A DNA stretch of 55,659 nt from contig CAYUWG010000020.1 of assembly GCA_964448285.1 (NCBI GenBank), positions 1 to 55,659 of the forward strand, read 5' to 3'. The stretch is from CAYUWG01 sp964448285 (GTDB taxonomy: Bacteria; Bacteroidota; Ignavibacteria; SZUA-365). Each line of letters begins with the position of its first letter. Within the stretch, counting starts at the first letter, position 1. A model generated the notes under the pieces. That model made no database searches and was not told where the DNA came from. It saw only the letters and a list, made by a program, of their open reading frames with translations. Below are positions 8,036 to 16,183 of this stretch, one piece after another. Both the position numbers and the translations under genes were made by a program.

Positions 8036-8867
8036 TGCGCTCTGTCACGATTCGTTCAAGCTCCTTCCGGACGAACGGAATATTCTCATCGAGGAAATGT
8101 CGGGACTCCCTTCGCGCACGCCGGACGTCTTCCTCTTTCACTTCCGTGAAAAGCAATTCTTCACTGTCCGCGCTTCCGGCAATCAGCACCTGACCGAATG
8201 CATTCACTGCTTCCGAACCGCCCCAGAAATTCACACCGTCTTCATAGCCGACGCGGTTCACGAACACCATGTTCACCGAAAGCAAACGGCAGAGCGCCGC
8301 ATGTTGTTGGGAATTCATCTGGTAGTTTGTCAAACCGCCGGCGCCGGGCATACGCGTCGGGCTTGCGGAGATGACGCAGAGCATATGCGTTCCATCGAGC
8401 GCTTGGAGGAAGGGAAGTGAAAGATGCCAGAGGTCTTCACAAACGAGCACTCCGATGCGACCATGCCGCGTTTGGATGCATCGGGCAGACTCGCCGCTGA
8501 GAAAGTACCGGCCTTCTTCGAAGATGCCGTAGTCGGGAGGATAGATTTTGCGATAGCTTTTCACACTGCCACGGTCGAAGACGAACGCGGAATTATACAC
8601 GCCGTAGTGTTCGCTTTCTTCTATCGCACCGAGGATGATGGTCATGTCCGAGCTCGATTCACGGAAGGGATCGAGCAGAGGGTGTTCGGGATGCAACGCA
8701 AGTTCGAAGTTCATATCCCGGACGATATAGCCGGTGAGACTGAGTTCCGGAAAGACGATCAGTTCCGCGCCGCCGTCCTTCGCCCGTTGAATGAAATCGA
8801 GATGTTTGTCGATGTTGGCACCGAGGTCGCCGAGCGAAGGAGCAATCTGTGCAAGGGCTGCGATCAC
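8019..8867 (-). CDS. Carbon-nitrogen hydrolase (nitrilase superfamily amidase)
   Basis: The product has 282 residues. The nitrilase catalytic set is complete: Glu41 in VFPELSLTGY, Lys107 in YRKIYPPDYGIFEEGRYF, and Cys143 in GVLVCEDLW. The FPELSLTGY and CEDLW context is closest, by memory, to the glutaminase half of glutamine-dependent NAD synthetases and to beta-ureidopropionase-like amidases. No NAD synthetase domain follows, so it is a stand-alone amidase of unknown substrate. The GTG start overlaps the stop of the upstream lipoprotein gene (GTGA). It is part of the long minus-strand operon. Confidence 0.85.
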   Translation of the reverse strand: MIAALAQIAPSLGDLGANIDKHLDFIQRAKDGGAELIVFPELSLTGYIVRDMNFELALHPEHPLLDPFRESSSDMTIILGAIEESEHYGVYNSAFVFDRGSVKSYRKIYPPDYGIFEEGRYFLSGESARCIQTRHGRIGVLVCEDLWHLSLPFLQALDGTHMLCVISASPTRMPGAGGLTNYQMNSQQHAALCRLLSVNMVFVNRVGYEDGVNFWGGSEAVNAFGQVLIAGSADSEELLFTEVKEEDVRRARRESRHFLDENIPFVRKELERIVTERNERST

Positions 8868-9838
8868 AGTTGTTGCAACTCCCTTCCTTGCGAAAGCGAT
8901 TCCGGTTGTGTCAGGAGGTCCTGAACCAGGTCCTCGATTTCGTCGATGACTTCGGCCGTGAATCTGTTCGAAAGGGATGGGCGTTCAGCGTTCCAGATTT
9001 TTGCGACGCCGACTTTGTCCCCCTTCGCATTCACCCAGAGCAGCCAGGCGACGAATGCGCGAAACAGATTCAGGTTGTGCTCCTCTTCATCGCGAACGCG
9101 GGCGTTCTTCGAACGCAGATACTCAGCACGCCGTTGCTGGATTTCCGCATCGAAGTACTTCTTGAAAAAGCTGTTTGCCGGTGTAAACAGGTCGCCGTCG
9201 TATGCGTGAACTTCACGGATGAACCCGATGCCTTCCGCATGAGACATCAAACCGCGGTATTCATCGGAGAGGAGAATCTCAGGGATACCGTCTCCGTTGA
9301 GGTCGCGCAATTCGGGCGAGCCTTCCTGTGAAAAGAAAAGCGTCGTAAAACGCCCGTCGGGGCGATAGCCGTAGATGTTCAATCCCTGTGACGTGATCGC
9401 ATCGTTTCCGCCAAGGTCCGTCTGGATCAACACTTCTTTTTTCCCATTGAGTGTGACGTCCCGAATCTGAATCTGCGAACCGCTTTCGACGGGATCGATG
9501 AAGAGCGATGCATAGAGGCCGCTTGCCGTATCGAGAGCAAACGCTTCGAACCGATCGAAAACCTTCGGGAGAATCGGATTGACCGGGTAGCCCGAATCGC
9601 GTGAAGTGAGGATGATCTCTTTCACACCGTCGCCGTTCAAATCGGTTGCGATGCTGTCGATGATCGAACGGGATTCATCATAGGGTTGAAACTGCGCACC
9701 GGTGAGCGAGCCGAGAGGCACGGCACGTCCGACCTCATTCTTTTTTCCACACGATGAAAAGAGAAAAAGCGAGAGGACGGTTAGGACTATCGACGTAATA
9801 CCACACAAGCGGATCGATGGTGAGTTACCAACTTCCAC
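8864..9838 (-). CDS. Lipoprotein with two VCBS/FG-GAP-type repeats
   Basis: The product has 324 residues from the GTG at 9838. That start follows GGAGGG at about 5 bases and gives a signal peptide with lipobox LFSSC (Cys30). Two calcium-loop repeats of the form DLNGDGxxEI occur, one shortly after the Cys and one near the middle (IATDLNGDGVKEI and LRDLNGDGIPEI), typical of surface beta-propeller proteins. The C-terminal third is helical and charged. A longer frame reaches 9952, but there it overlaps the glycine-rich end of the upstream gene and is not credible. A TTG at 9808 is an alternative start. The function is unknown; it is probably anchored in an outer membrane leaflet. Confidence 0.75.
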   Translation of the reverse strand: MEVGNSPSIRLCGITSIVLTVLSLFLFSSCGKKNEVGRAVPLGSLTGAQFQPYDESRSIIDSIATDLNGDGVKEIILTSRDSGYPVNPILPKVFDRFEAFALDTASGLYASLFIDPVESGSQIQIRDVTLNGKKEVLIQTDLGGNDAITSQGLNIYGYRPDGRFTTLFFSQEGSPELRDLNGDGIPEILLSDEYRGLMSHAEGIGFIREVHAYDGDLFTPANSFFKKYFDAEIQQRRAEYLRSKNARVRDEEEHNLNLFRAFVAWLLWVNAKGDKVGVAKIWNAERPSLSNRFTAEVIDEIEDLVQDLLTQPESLSQGRELQQL

Positions 9839-10553
9839 TCGACCCTCCTCCGCCGAATCCCCCGCCGCCGCCGGAGAAACCTCCAAAACCGCCGCCTCCG
9901 CCGCCACCGAATCCGCCACCGAATCCTCCGGGGATGAAAATGAAGCCGCCACGTCCGCGTCCTTTTTTTCGGAAGAAAACGAAAAAGATGATCAACAGGA
10001 TGATGAACGGAACGATGTTTCCGTCATCGTCCTTGCTGCGTTCGCGCGAAGGCGGAGCAGTGAATTCACCCGCGGCCGCTTGCATCGCCGCCTGCAATCC
10101 CGCCGTGATTCCTTCAGCGAAGCGGCCTTCACGAAACGAAGGCGCGATGACGTCGCGGATGATTACGGAGGTCAACGCATCGGTAAGAACGCCTTCCAGT
10201 CCGTAGCCGACTTCGAAACGCAGCTTGCGATCCTGCAGTGCGATAAGAAGGAGCAGACCGTTGTCTTTCCCTTTGCGTCCGATCTGGTTAAGCTCAGCGA
10301 CGCGCATCGAGAAGTCTTCGAGTGATTCGCCTTCAAGCGTCGTGAGGATCAGCACGACGAATTGACTCGAGGTCCGCGCGTCGTATTCGCGAAGCATCTG
10401 CTCGATCCCGTCTCGTTCAGACTGAGTCAGGACGCCGGCGAAGTCGGTGACGTATGTTCGCAACTGCGGCGGTTCGAGCGACCATGCATCCGCAGCAAGA
10501 GCGACGCACGCAATCGCGAGGAGGAACCGGAATCGTTTTCTGAAGTGACTCAA
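9825..10553 (-). CDS. TPM-domain membrane protein (YgcG/Psb32 type) with glycine-rich tail
   Basis: The product has 242 residues: a signal peptide (about 1-25), then a TPM domain (about 29-150). Landmarks are VTDFAGVLTQSERDGIEQ, SQFVVLILTTLEGESLEDFS and the core GKDNGLLLLIALQDRKLRFEVGYG. A membrane helix follows (about 182-194). The tail of roughly 35 residues is almost only Gly and Phe, ending SSGSW. This plan is standard for YgcG-like proteins, which very often neighbour lemA, as here (24 bases downstream of it). The start is a TTG without a clear ribosome site; no better start is in frame. The biochemical role of the family is unsettled. Confidence 0.88.
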   Translation of the reverse strand: MSHFRKRFRFLLAIACVALAADAWSLEPPQLRTYVTDFAGVLTQSERDGIEQMLREYDARTSSQFVVLILTTLEGESLEDFSMRVAELNQIGRKGKDNGLLLLIALQDRKLRFEVGYGLEGVLTDALTSVIIRDVIAPSFREGRFAEGITAGLQAAMQAAAGEFTAPPSRERSKDDDGNIVPFIILLIIFFVFFRKKGRGRGGFIFIPGGFGGGFGGGGGGGFGGFSGGGGGFGGGGSSGSW

Positions 10554-10577
10554 TTGAAGACCGATTGCCCGAAGTTC

Positions 10578-11168
10578 TTAGAACTTTACCTGAGGAGCTT
10601 TCTCCGCGCCCTCATCAGCTTTGAAGGTTGCCTTCTCACTGAAGCCGCCGATACCGGCAACGAGTGACGCAGGGAATCGCCGAATCGCCGTGTTGTATTC
10701 CTGCGTCGCTTCGATGAACCGCTTGCGCTCGACGGCGATTCTGTTCTCCGTGCCTTCAAGCTGTGATTGGAGTGCGAGGAAGTTCTGGTTCGATTTCAGT
10801 TCCGGGTAATTCTCCGAAACGACAAGCAGTCGCTGCAATGCGCTGCCAAGTTCGCTTTGCGCTTGCTGGAATTTCGCAACGGCTTCGGGATCGTTCAGCA
10901 TCTCTTTCGTCAGTGTCATTGCGCCGACGCGGGAGCGGAGTTCCGTCACCTCGGTCAATACCTGACTCTCCTGTGCGGCGAAGCCCTTCACCGTTTCGAC
11001 GAGGTTCGGGATCAGATCAATCCTCCGCTGATAGACGTTCTCGACCTGGCTCCACTTCCCGTTGACGTTTTCTTCGAGCGTGACAAGGTTATTCTGCGTG
11101 CCTACGTACATCATCAGCATGATGACGACGATACCGCCACCGATGATCAGGGGCAAAAAGCGTTTCAT
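10578..11168 (-). CDS. lemA: LemA family protein
   Basis: The product has 196 residues. An N-terminal membrane helix (about 5-22) is followed by the helical LemA domain. Signature parts are YVGTQNNLVTLEENVNGKWSQVENVYQRRIDLIPNLV and YNTAIRRFPASLVAGIGGFSEKATF, the latter including the conserved FP..L.....GF motif. The ATG at 11168 has an excellent ribosome site, GGAGGAAG; the longer frame to 11210 has none. LemA proteins are widely paired with TPM-domain proteins. The role is unknown but membrane-associated. It is the first gene of the 14-gene minus-strand run. Confidence 0.93.
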   Translation of the reverse strand: MKRFLPLIIGGGIVVIMLMMYVGTQNNLVTLEENVNGKWSQVENVYQRRIDLIPNLVETVKGFAAQESQVLTEVTELRSRVGAMTLTKEMLNDPEAVAKFQQAQSELGSALQRLLVVSENYPELKSNQNFLALQSQLEGTENRIAVERKRFIEATQEYNTAIRRFPASLVAGIGGFSEKATFKADEGAEKAPQVKF

Positions 11169-11217
11169 TCTTCCTCCAATAGTGTTTTGAATCTCATATT
11201 CGATGCTCATCCGCGAG

Positions 11218-11254
11218 CAGGACTAACATACGGAAAACGATTACGATGTGTGAA
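11218..11254 (-). promoter_or_regulatory. Candidate sigma-70-like promoter for the lemA-ccmF gene run
   Basis: On the minus strand TTCACA (11249-11254) is separated by 18 bases from TATGTT (11225-11230), about 60 bases upstream of the lemA start. It is the best match I see in this upstream region. Whether this lineage uses the classical -35/-10 hexamers is not known to me, so this is tentative. Confidence 0.3.
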
Positions 11255-11446
11255 ACGAGAAGAGATGTGAATTTACGCTGGTTGAATGGAGTCGGTGCGA
11301 AAAATCGGAAAAGGTGATCTAGGCGAGCTGTGGCCGGTTTGAGAAAAATGACATTCGTTTGCCTAAGTGACTTTGAACCTTTTAGTCCTCTCTCTCCCGA
11401 TATCGGAGAGTTGTCAAAGAGTGTGTGTACAACCAATGATAGAGCA

Positions 11447-11690
11447 GGCGGAAAATGCGCTCACCCTTCTGCTTCGACTCTACCGTGGTTGAGTTCGATT
11501 TACCCTACAGATGAAGCTGGCAGAATCTGCGCTCACCCTTCGACTTCGATTCTGCTAAAGGATTTGTCGCTCGAACATAACGATACACTAGGCAGAATCT
11601 GCGCTCACCCTTCGACTTCGATTCTGCTAAAAGGATTTGTCGCTCGAACATAACGATACACCAGGCAGAATCTGCGCTCAGGGTGAGGTG
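11447..11690. repeat. 72-73 bp tandem direct repeat, two full and two partial copies
   Basis: Full unit 1 is 11519-11590 and unit 2 is 11591-11663. They are identical except for one extra A and one T/C change near the end. A degenerate copy begins at 11447. A truncated copy begins at 11664 and shares only the first 16 bases, GGCAGAATCTGCGCTC. Each unit starts with the short palindrome-like GCAGAATCTGC and includes CTCACCCTT. The final copy switches to AGGGTGAG, the reverse complement of CTCACCCT, so the array as a whole can pair ends. This suggests a mobile intergenic (REP- or MITE-like) element or slippage product. No terminal transposase is seen. Confidence 0.85.
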
Positions 11691-11785
11691 ATTGTTCGTG
11701 TTACTTCGTGCGCTTAGGATTGCTTCTTCGCTTACCTCATCGATGACCGCTACGTGATTTTCTTTTTCTACCTTAACAGATCGGT

Positions 11786-11801
11786 GTACTCGAAATGACT
11801 T
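11786..11801. repeat. 16-bp direct repeat, left copy (GTACTCGAAATGACTT)
   Basis: This differs by one base from the copy at 13601-13616. The two copies bracket the two-gene secreted-protein unit at 11805-13369. See the findings for its possible meaning. Confidence 0.7.
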
Positions 11802-11804
11802 TAG

Positions 11805-13079
11805 TTAGAACTCCTTTTTTGAAGCTCGTAAAACCATGTGCGAACGCACGCTGCCGTCAGAGGCCATCATTCGTAGGATAGTTTGAGCAGGGGGATTGGG
11901 TATGGTTACACGGTAACCGCCGATGATGGGTTTATAGCTCATCCCGATCTCCTGACCGAGAAGCGAATATGCCTTGATGGTGCTAAAGCGCTCTTCCGTA
12001 GAAACCGTGATACTCTCCTGAAAGGGCATGGGATAGAGTGAGAGGCTCTGAGGTTGAGGGAACGAAACATCTAACGTTGGGTGCTTTACGCTGAACATGG
12101 CTATACCCCAGTCTGAGCAAAGAAACAGCGTGTCTCCGAACATGCGGAGTTTAGAGTACCAATCTCTGCGAGGAGACCAAACAAAGACCTGCTGAGAAAG
12201 CTTCGTTGTATCGTGCCTCCACGCATATAAGCCTATCTCTTGAGTAGTATGGATATGATAATCGCCGATGCGAATACCCGATATCACATCATCAAAAGGA
12301 TAGGTAAGCTCTATTCTCCGACTAAAACGCACTTCGCCATCGATGATACGGTATTCGTAGATGAACCTATCCAAACCGGCCGTATAGATATACTCATCGT
12401 ATGCGTACAAACACCTTGTGTCAATAGACCTCTGTCCTGCAACAGTTTCAAGAAACTTGTAGGAATCCGTATGTTGAAATACAAGAACACTATCGTTGCT
12501 CCATGATCCTACTACGAGGAAATTCCTATAAGCAAGCAAAGCTCCTAATATCTCATACTTCCAGATATATATCGTGTCAACGAAAAGTGTATTGTTGCTG
12601 TACGATACTCGCGCAATGGCATAGTCCTCGGTGGCGATAACCCCGTGTTCCCCGGACGTCATTAGAGAGTAGGTGCCAACCTTGCGTGACGTTTTCTTCA
12701 CAATCCTGCCTAAGCTGTCTTGGAAGGCAAAGAGATAGCCTCCATTCATCGATACGTAAAATGTACTATCGAAGTGTTCCATACCCGACACGAAATCCCT
12801 GATATTAGTGTACAGCGGTGTTGAATACTGAAACTCATATCTGTTATCGATGTTCTTATACACGGAAAGAGCGTTTCCGGACGAGGTTACTTCCGCGACT
12901 AACAAGAACTCTTTATACTTTACAACATCCCACACTATCGTTGTGTCAACAGCGTTTCCGATATACTCGATCTCGAGTTGGGCAAACGATTTATTGACGG
13001 AGATGAGCAACAGAGTTATAGCCGATATTGTGACGGACAGGGATTTTATGTATGCAGCCATGGTTCGAGTCTCTATCAT
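11805..13079 (-). CDS. Secreted beta-propeller-like protein with T9SS-like tail
   Basis: The product has 424 residues and is not closely recognisable. A signal peptide ends near SFAQ (about residue 34 from the first Met). The body consists of repeated beta-strand blades with short loops (LLVAEVTSSGNALSVYKN, FLVVGSWSNDSVLVFQ, YIYTAGLDRFIYEYRI), which suggests a propeller fold. From about residue 345 the tail reads SLYPMPFQESITVS, then IKAYSLLGQEIG, like a type A sorting domain. The ATG overlaps the stop of the upstream small gene (ATGA), so the two are cotranslated. Two sampled 60-base lines gave 37-43 % GC, against about 53 % for a sampled line in pyrG. That suggests a more recent origin or relaxed selection. 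Confidence 0.7.
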   Translation of the reverse strand: MIETRTMAAYIKSLSVTISAITLLLISVNKSFAQLEIEYIGNAVDTTIVWDVVKYKEFLLVAEVTSSGNALSVYKNIDNRYEFQYSTPLYTNIRDFVSGMEHFDSTFYVSMNGGYLFAFQDSLGRIVKKTSRKVGTYSLMTSGEHGVIATEDYAIARVSYSNNTLFVDTIYIWKYEILGALLAYRNFLVVGSWSNDSVLVFQHTDSYKFLETVAGQRSIDTRCLYAYDEYIYTAGLDRFIYEYRIIDGEVRFSRRIELTYPFDDVISGIRIGDYHIHTTQEIGLYAWRHDTTKLSQQVFVWSPRRDWYSKLRMFGDTLFLCSDWGIAMFSVKHPTLDVSFPQPQSLSLYPMPFQESITVSTEERFSTIKAYSLLGQEIGMSYKPIIGGYRVTIPNPPAQTILRMMASDGSVRSHMVLRASKKEF

Positions 13080-13369
13080 CTTCGTAGAATCTTTCCGTAG
13101 TAGAGAATACCGGACTCACCCAATACGGAGATCATGTACAAACCGCGTGGCAAACCTTCAAGTGACAGAACCGCAGAATAGTTGCCTTCCTCATTGAACA
13201 CAACCCCGTCAAGCTCCAAGGTCACAGTTACGGTAGGTGACCCGATCGTGTAGCTGTTGTTGAAATCGAAAACGATTTCACCATCGGTCGTTGTGGTTTG
13301 CGCTTCTACCATTGCTGATGCTACTGTAAGAAAGCAAACGATCAGAACAAAATCATTGACGCGCTTCAT
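13076..13369 (-). CDS. Small secreted protein: signal peptide plus T9SS-like beta domain
   Basis: The product has 97 residues. It has a signal peptide (about 1-23, ending MVEAQ) followed by only about 70 residues: a short beta segment and then SLEGLPRGLYMISVLGESG and YYGKILRR. That end is the usual close of a type A sorting domain (LPRGLY.I.V). There is almost no cargo between signal peptide and tail. The ATG has a strong ribosome site, GGAAGGAA. It is coupled by an ATGA overlap to the 424-residue secreted protein. It could be a remnant of a larger gene or a true mini-protein. Confidence 0.65.
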   Translation of the reverse strand: MKRVNDFVLIVCFLTVASAMVEAQTTTTDGEIVFDFNNSYTIGSPTVTVTLELDGVVFNEEGNYSAVLSLEGLPRGLYMISVLGESGILYYGKILRR

Positions 13370-13745
13370 GGCTTTTTCCTTCCGGCTAAGTGAAGAACAA
13401 ACTGAACGTCGTAAAAATCACCATGAGGAATTTCAAAATCAAGAGCCAATTTTTCACTTTTCTTGAAAGGATTGTTTAGGATCCCTTTGCGTCATTGAAC
13501 GTCATCCACCGGTAATTACCCGGGAGGACTGAAGGATTATTCATAATGTCTGCATCCTGGAATGTCCTTACACACGTCAACCGGTCGCTGGGTGATTCGA
13601 GTACTCGGAATGACTTGGTATGTCCTTTTTCAGGACTCCGTGTTTATGGATGTATCAAGGGAGTTCGATGCACCAGAAGAAATCACCATGGTCTGACTTT
13701 TATCATTCGATAGAAGATTTCCGTGCTTCACATTTGCATCGAGTG
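13370..13745. other. Divergent intergenic region
   Basis: This lies between the divergently transcribed small secreted protein and the outer-membrane protein gene. It holds the second copy of the 16-bp direct repeat (13601-13616). An upstream extension of the right-hand gene's frame to an ATG at 13620 lacks a signal peptide and is not preferred. I see no convincing promoter hexamers or RNA gene. Confidence 0.6.
13601..13616. repeat. 16-bp direct repeat, right copy (GTACTCGGAATGACTT)
   Basis: This matches the copy at 11786-11801 at 15 of 16 positions and in the same orientation. It brackets the lower-GC gene pair. The motif CTCGGAATGAC resembles widespread intergenic repeat ends in other genomes, which is recalled, not checked. 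Confidence 0.7.
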
Positions 13746-14558
13746 ATGATGATGAGATACTTCCTGATAACGACAGCACTCATTCTCTCGGCAAAAACGG
13801 TCTTCTCACAGCTTCCTGCTATTGAAACGGGAAAGCTCTTTACCGAGGACGCAGGAGTGATCGACTGTGGGACGATGGAGATTACATCGGGTGTTCAATT
13901 CACTCAAAGCAATACGAAGCCGGTGGTTTCAACGAGTCCACTGCCCGGAGATAGGCAGACTGCATACGACGTCGAGTTCGGCTACGGGATTACGAATGCT
14001 GTGAACCTTGCTGTAGGATTTGGCTGGCTGGATACGTTCGACTACACGGCATCATCCCGCGTGAACGGTCCTGCCGATGTTCTCGCAAAGCTCAAGTATC
14101 GGATCCATGAAGCAGGATCGTTCAGTATTTCGGCTTTAACGGGGATGCTGATTCCAATACGACAACCACAACAAAGCTCGGGCGGTGAAGAGCAATGGTT
14201 TTTCGAACAGCACATTATCGGGACGGGAGTGATTGGATTGAGTTCATATTCAGCGGATGCAAGTATCGCATTTCCCTTCATACATGAAGGATCGATGCCA
14301 TTGCATCTATCGCTCAACGTTGCGGCCGGATATCAGGTAAGTGAAGTACTACAGCCGGTTATCGAATGGAACTTCCACCATGACGTGGTACCTGAAGGGG
14401 ATGCGACCGGGCTTGCAATGACGATCGGAGCGCTATTGAGTGTTCCTGGTGGAATGAAAGTATCGTTTGCGATTCAGGAGGCGTTACTCCGGCTCATCCC
14501 GGAGCGCCAACATGTTTTTCGTCTTTCGCTTATGGTGCCGGTAACGCTGTTGGAGTGA
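13746..14558 (+). CDS. Putative outer-membrane beta-barrel protein (MetA-of-phenol-degradation-like)
   Basis: The product has 270 residues from the ATG cluster at 13746-13754; a signal peptide then ends near TVFSQ. The N-terminal mature part, IETGKLFTEDAGVIDCGTMEI, has the pattern of the Phenol_MetA_deg barrel family (TG..FTEDA...G..E). The rest alternates polar and apolar residues with Gly/aromatic strand ends (VEFGYGITNAVNLAVGFGWL, FRLSLMVPVTLLE), as expected for an outer-membrane barrel. Which of GTG 13743 or ATG 13746, 13749 or 13752 is used cannot be told, because no ribosome site is strong. The gene is isolated, and the function is unknown. Confidence 0.6.
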   Translation: MMMRYFLITTALILSAKTVFSQLPAIETGKLFTEDAGVIDCGTMEITSGVQFTQSNTKPVVSTSPLPGDRQTAYDVEFGYGITNAVNLAVGFGWLDTFDYTASSRVNGPADVLAKLKYRIHEAGSFSISALTGMLIPIRQPQQSSGGEEQWFFEQHIIGTGVIGLSSYSADASIAFPFIHEGSMPLHLSLNVAAGYQVSEVLQPVIEWNFHHDVVPEGDATGLAMTIGALLSVPGGMKVSFAIQEALLRLIPERQHVFRLSLMVPVTLLE

Positions 14559-14643
14559 AGCTGTCGGATTTCTGATGTAGGAATTGAAGTCGCTTGTCGT
14601 ACTTTTGTGCCTTGAATTCCTGAGATAAAAATGAAAGACATGC

Positions 14644-16089
14644 ATGCATTCGGCGAGCGATGAATACCGTGAAAAGAACGATTCGGCATTTCACTCTTCG
14701 CGTATAAAAAACCTGCTTCACGATTTACGTGACGCTATCCGTGGGACGGAGATGGATTACACGCAAGGCAGCATCGGGCGTGCGATTCTCCTGCTCTCCA
14801 TTCCCATGATGCTCGAGATGGCGATGGAATCCGTCTTCGCCGTGGTGGACGTGTATTTCGTTTCCTCGCTCGGAGCTTCAGTGGTCGCCACCGTCGGATT
14901 GACCGAGTCCGTTTTGACGCTGATGTACTCGGTTGCCATAGGACTTTCGATGGGCACGACGGCGATGGTTGCGCGTCGTATCGGAGAGAAGCACAAGAGC
15001 GAAGCAGCCGACGCCGCGGTTCAAGCGATCATCGTTGCTTTTGTTGCGTCGCTTCCCATTTCGATTGCAGGCATCTTCTTCTCGAAGGAAATCCTGATGC
15101 TCATGGGCGCCGATGAATGGAGCATCGCACACGGGTATCGCTACATGGTGTGGATGCTTGGGGGAAACGCGGTTATCATGCTGATCTTCGTGATCAACGC
15201 CATCTTCCGAGGTGCCGGTGATGCCGCGATTGCCATGCGCGTTCTCTGGCTCTCGAATGCAATCAACCTCGTCCTCGATCCGATTCTCATTTTTGGGTGG
15301 GGTCCATTTCCGGCAATGGGGATCGAAGGCGCGGCGATTGCAACGAACGTCGGTCGCGGCATCGGTGTCGCGGTTCAGTTCTGGGTTTTACTCAGGGGTG
15401 CGAAGCATATCCGAGTGCTTATCGCGCAAGTACGGTTTCAAGCGCGCGTGATGCTTCGGCTCGTTCGGACGTCGCTTGGCGGCATCGGGCAGTTTCTCAT
15501 CGCAACCTCATCGTGGATCGGATTGGTGCGGATCGTCTCGGAGTTCGGCAGTGAAGCGCTGGCAGGGTACACCATCGCCGTGCGGATCTTCGTCTTCACG
15601 TTCCTTCCAGCATGGGGTATGTCGAACGCTGCTGCAACGCTTGTCGGGCAGAATCTGGGCGCGGGCAAACCGCAACGGGCTGAGCGGTCCGTCTGGCTTA
15701 CCGGCAGCGCGAACATGCTCTTCATGGCTTGCGTCTCTATCGTGTACATTCTCCTCAACGACGAATTGATGCTCATCTTTACGTCTGAGCCGGGAGTCGT
15801 TGCCGCCGGTGCGGATTGTCTGCGGATCGTCTCGTACGGGTACATCATGTATGCGTGGGGCCTCGTGATGCCGCAGGCATTCAACGGCGCAGGGGATACG
15901 ATCACACCGACGAAGATCAATTTCTTCTGCTTCTGGCTCCTCGAAATTCCTTTAGCGTATCTTTTGGCAATCGAGCTTGGAGCGAAAGAACACGGCGTGT
16001 ACTGGTCGATCGTCATCGCGGAGTCCTGCGCCGGCCTTGTCGCGATCCTGCTCTTTCGCAAAGGCAAATGGAAAGCCACGATGATATGA
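14644..16089 (+). CDS. MATE family efflux transporter
   Basis: The product has 481 residues and twelve predicted membrane helices. The family start is visible at about residue 36: GTEMDYTQGSIGRAILLLSIPMMLEMAMESVF, followed by VDVYFVSSLG. The second half repeats the fold (about residue 260 on). The family exports drugs or organic cations in exchange for Na+ or H+. The first 35 residues are hydrophilic with no clear purpose. An ATG at 14752 has GGACGGAG directly before it, but starting there would cut into conserved sequence, so I keep 14644. It lies 85 bases after the barrel gene and may be a separate transcript. Confidence 0.9.
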   Translation: MHSASDEYREKNDSAFHSSRIKNLLHDLRDAIRGTEMDYTQGSIGRAILLLSIPMMLEMAMESVFAVVDVYFVSSLGASVVATVGLTESVLTLMYSVAIGLSMGTTAMVARRIGEKHKSEAADAAVQAIIVAFVASLPISIAGIFFSKEILMLMGADEWSIAHGYRYMVWMLGGNAVIMLIFVINAIFRGAGDAAIAMRVLWLSNAINLVLDPILIFGWGPFPAMGIEGAAIATNVGRGIGVAVQFWVLLRGAKHIRVLIAQVRFQARVMLRLVRTSLGGIGQFLIATSSWIGLVRIVSEFGSEALAGYTIAVRIFVFTFLPAWGMSNAAATLVGQNLGAGKPQRAERSVWLTGSANMLFMACVSIVYILLNDELMLIFTSEPGVVAAGADCLRIVSYGYIMYAWGLVMPQAFNGAGDTITPTKINFFCFWLLEIPLAYLLAIELGAKEHGVYWSIVIAESCAGLVAILLFRKGKWKATMI

Positions 16090-16183
16090 GCTTCGTGGTT
16101 CGAAGTCGATGAGAACCTCGATCCGTTTGGTTTGAACTCCGTGCGTCGGCATCTTGCGGCGAAGGAGTGTGCGCCAGCGAGAG

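Larger units (their letters stand above)
11255..11804. other. Non-coding region with tandem repeats
   Basis: Between lemA and the next minus-strand gene there is no convincing gene. The lemA promoter candidate lies at its left edge. The middle is filled by the 72-73 bp tandem repeat. The right end has one copy of a 16-bp direct repeat. A plus-strand frame over 11330-11653 only translates the repeats. Confidence 0.8.

Noticed and set aside
9702..10325. Proline-rich and Glu/Ser-rich plus-strand frames
   Set aside because: They are the antisense of the glycine-rich tail of the TPM-domain protein.
11330..11653. Plus-strand open frame of 107 codons
   Set aside because: It runs through the 72-73 bp tandem repeats and repeats its own peptide; no ribosome site. 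It is a translation of the repeat, not a gene.
11447..11690. CRISPR-like array
   Set aside because: Only two full units, the whole unit is repeated without distinct spacers, and no cas genes are near.
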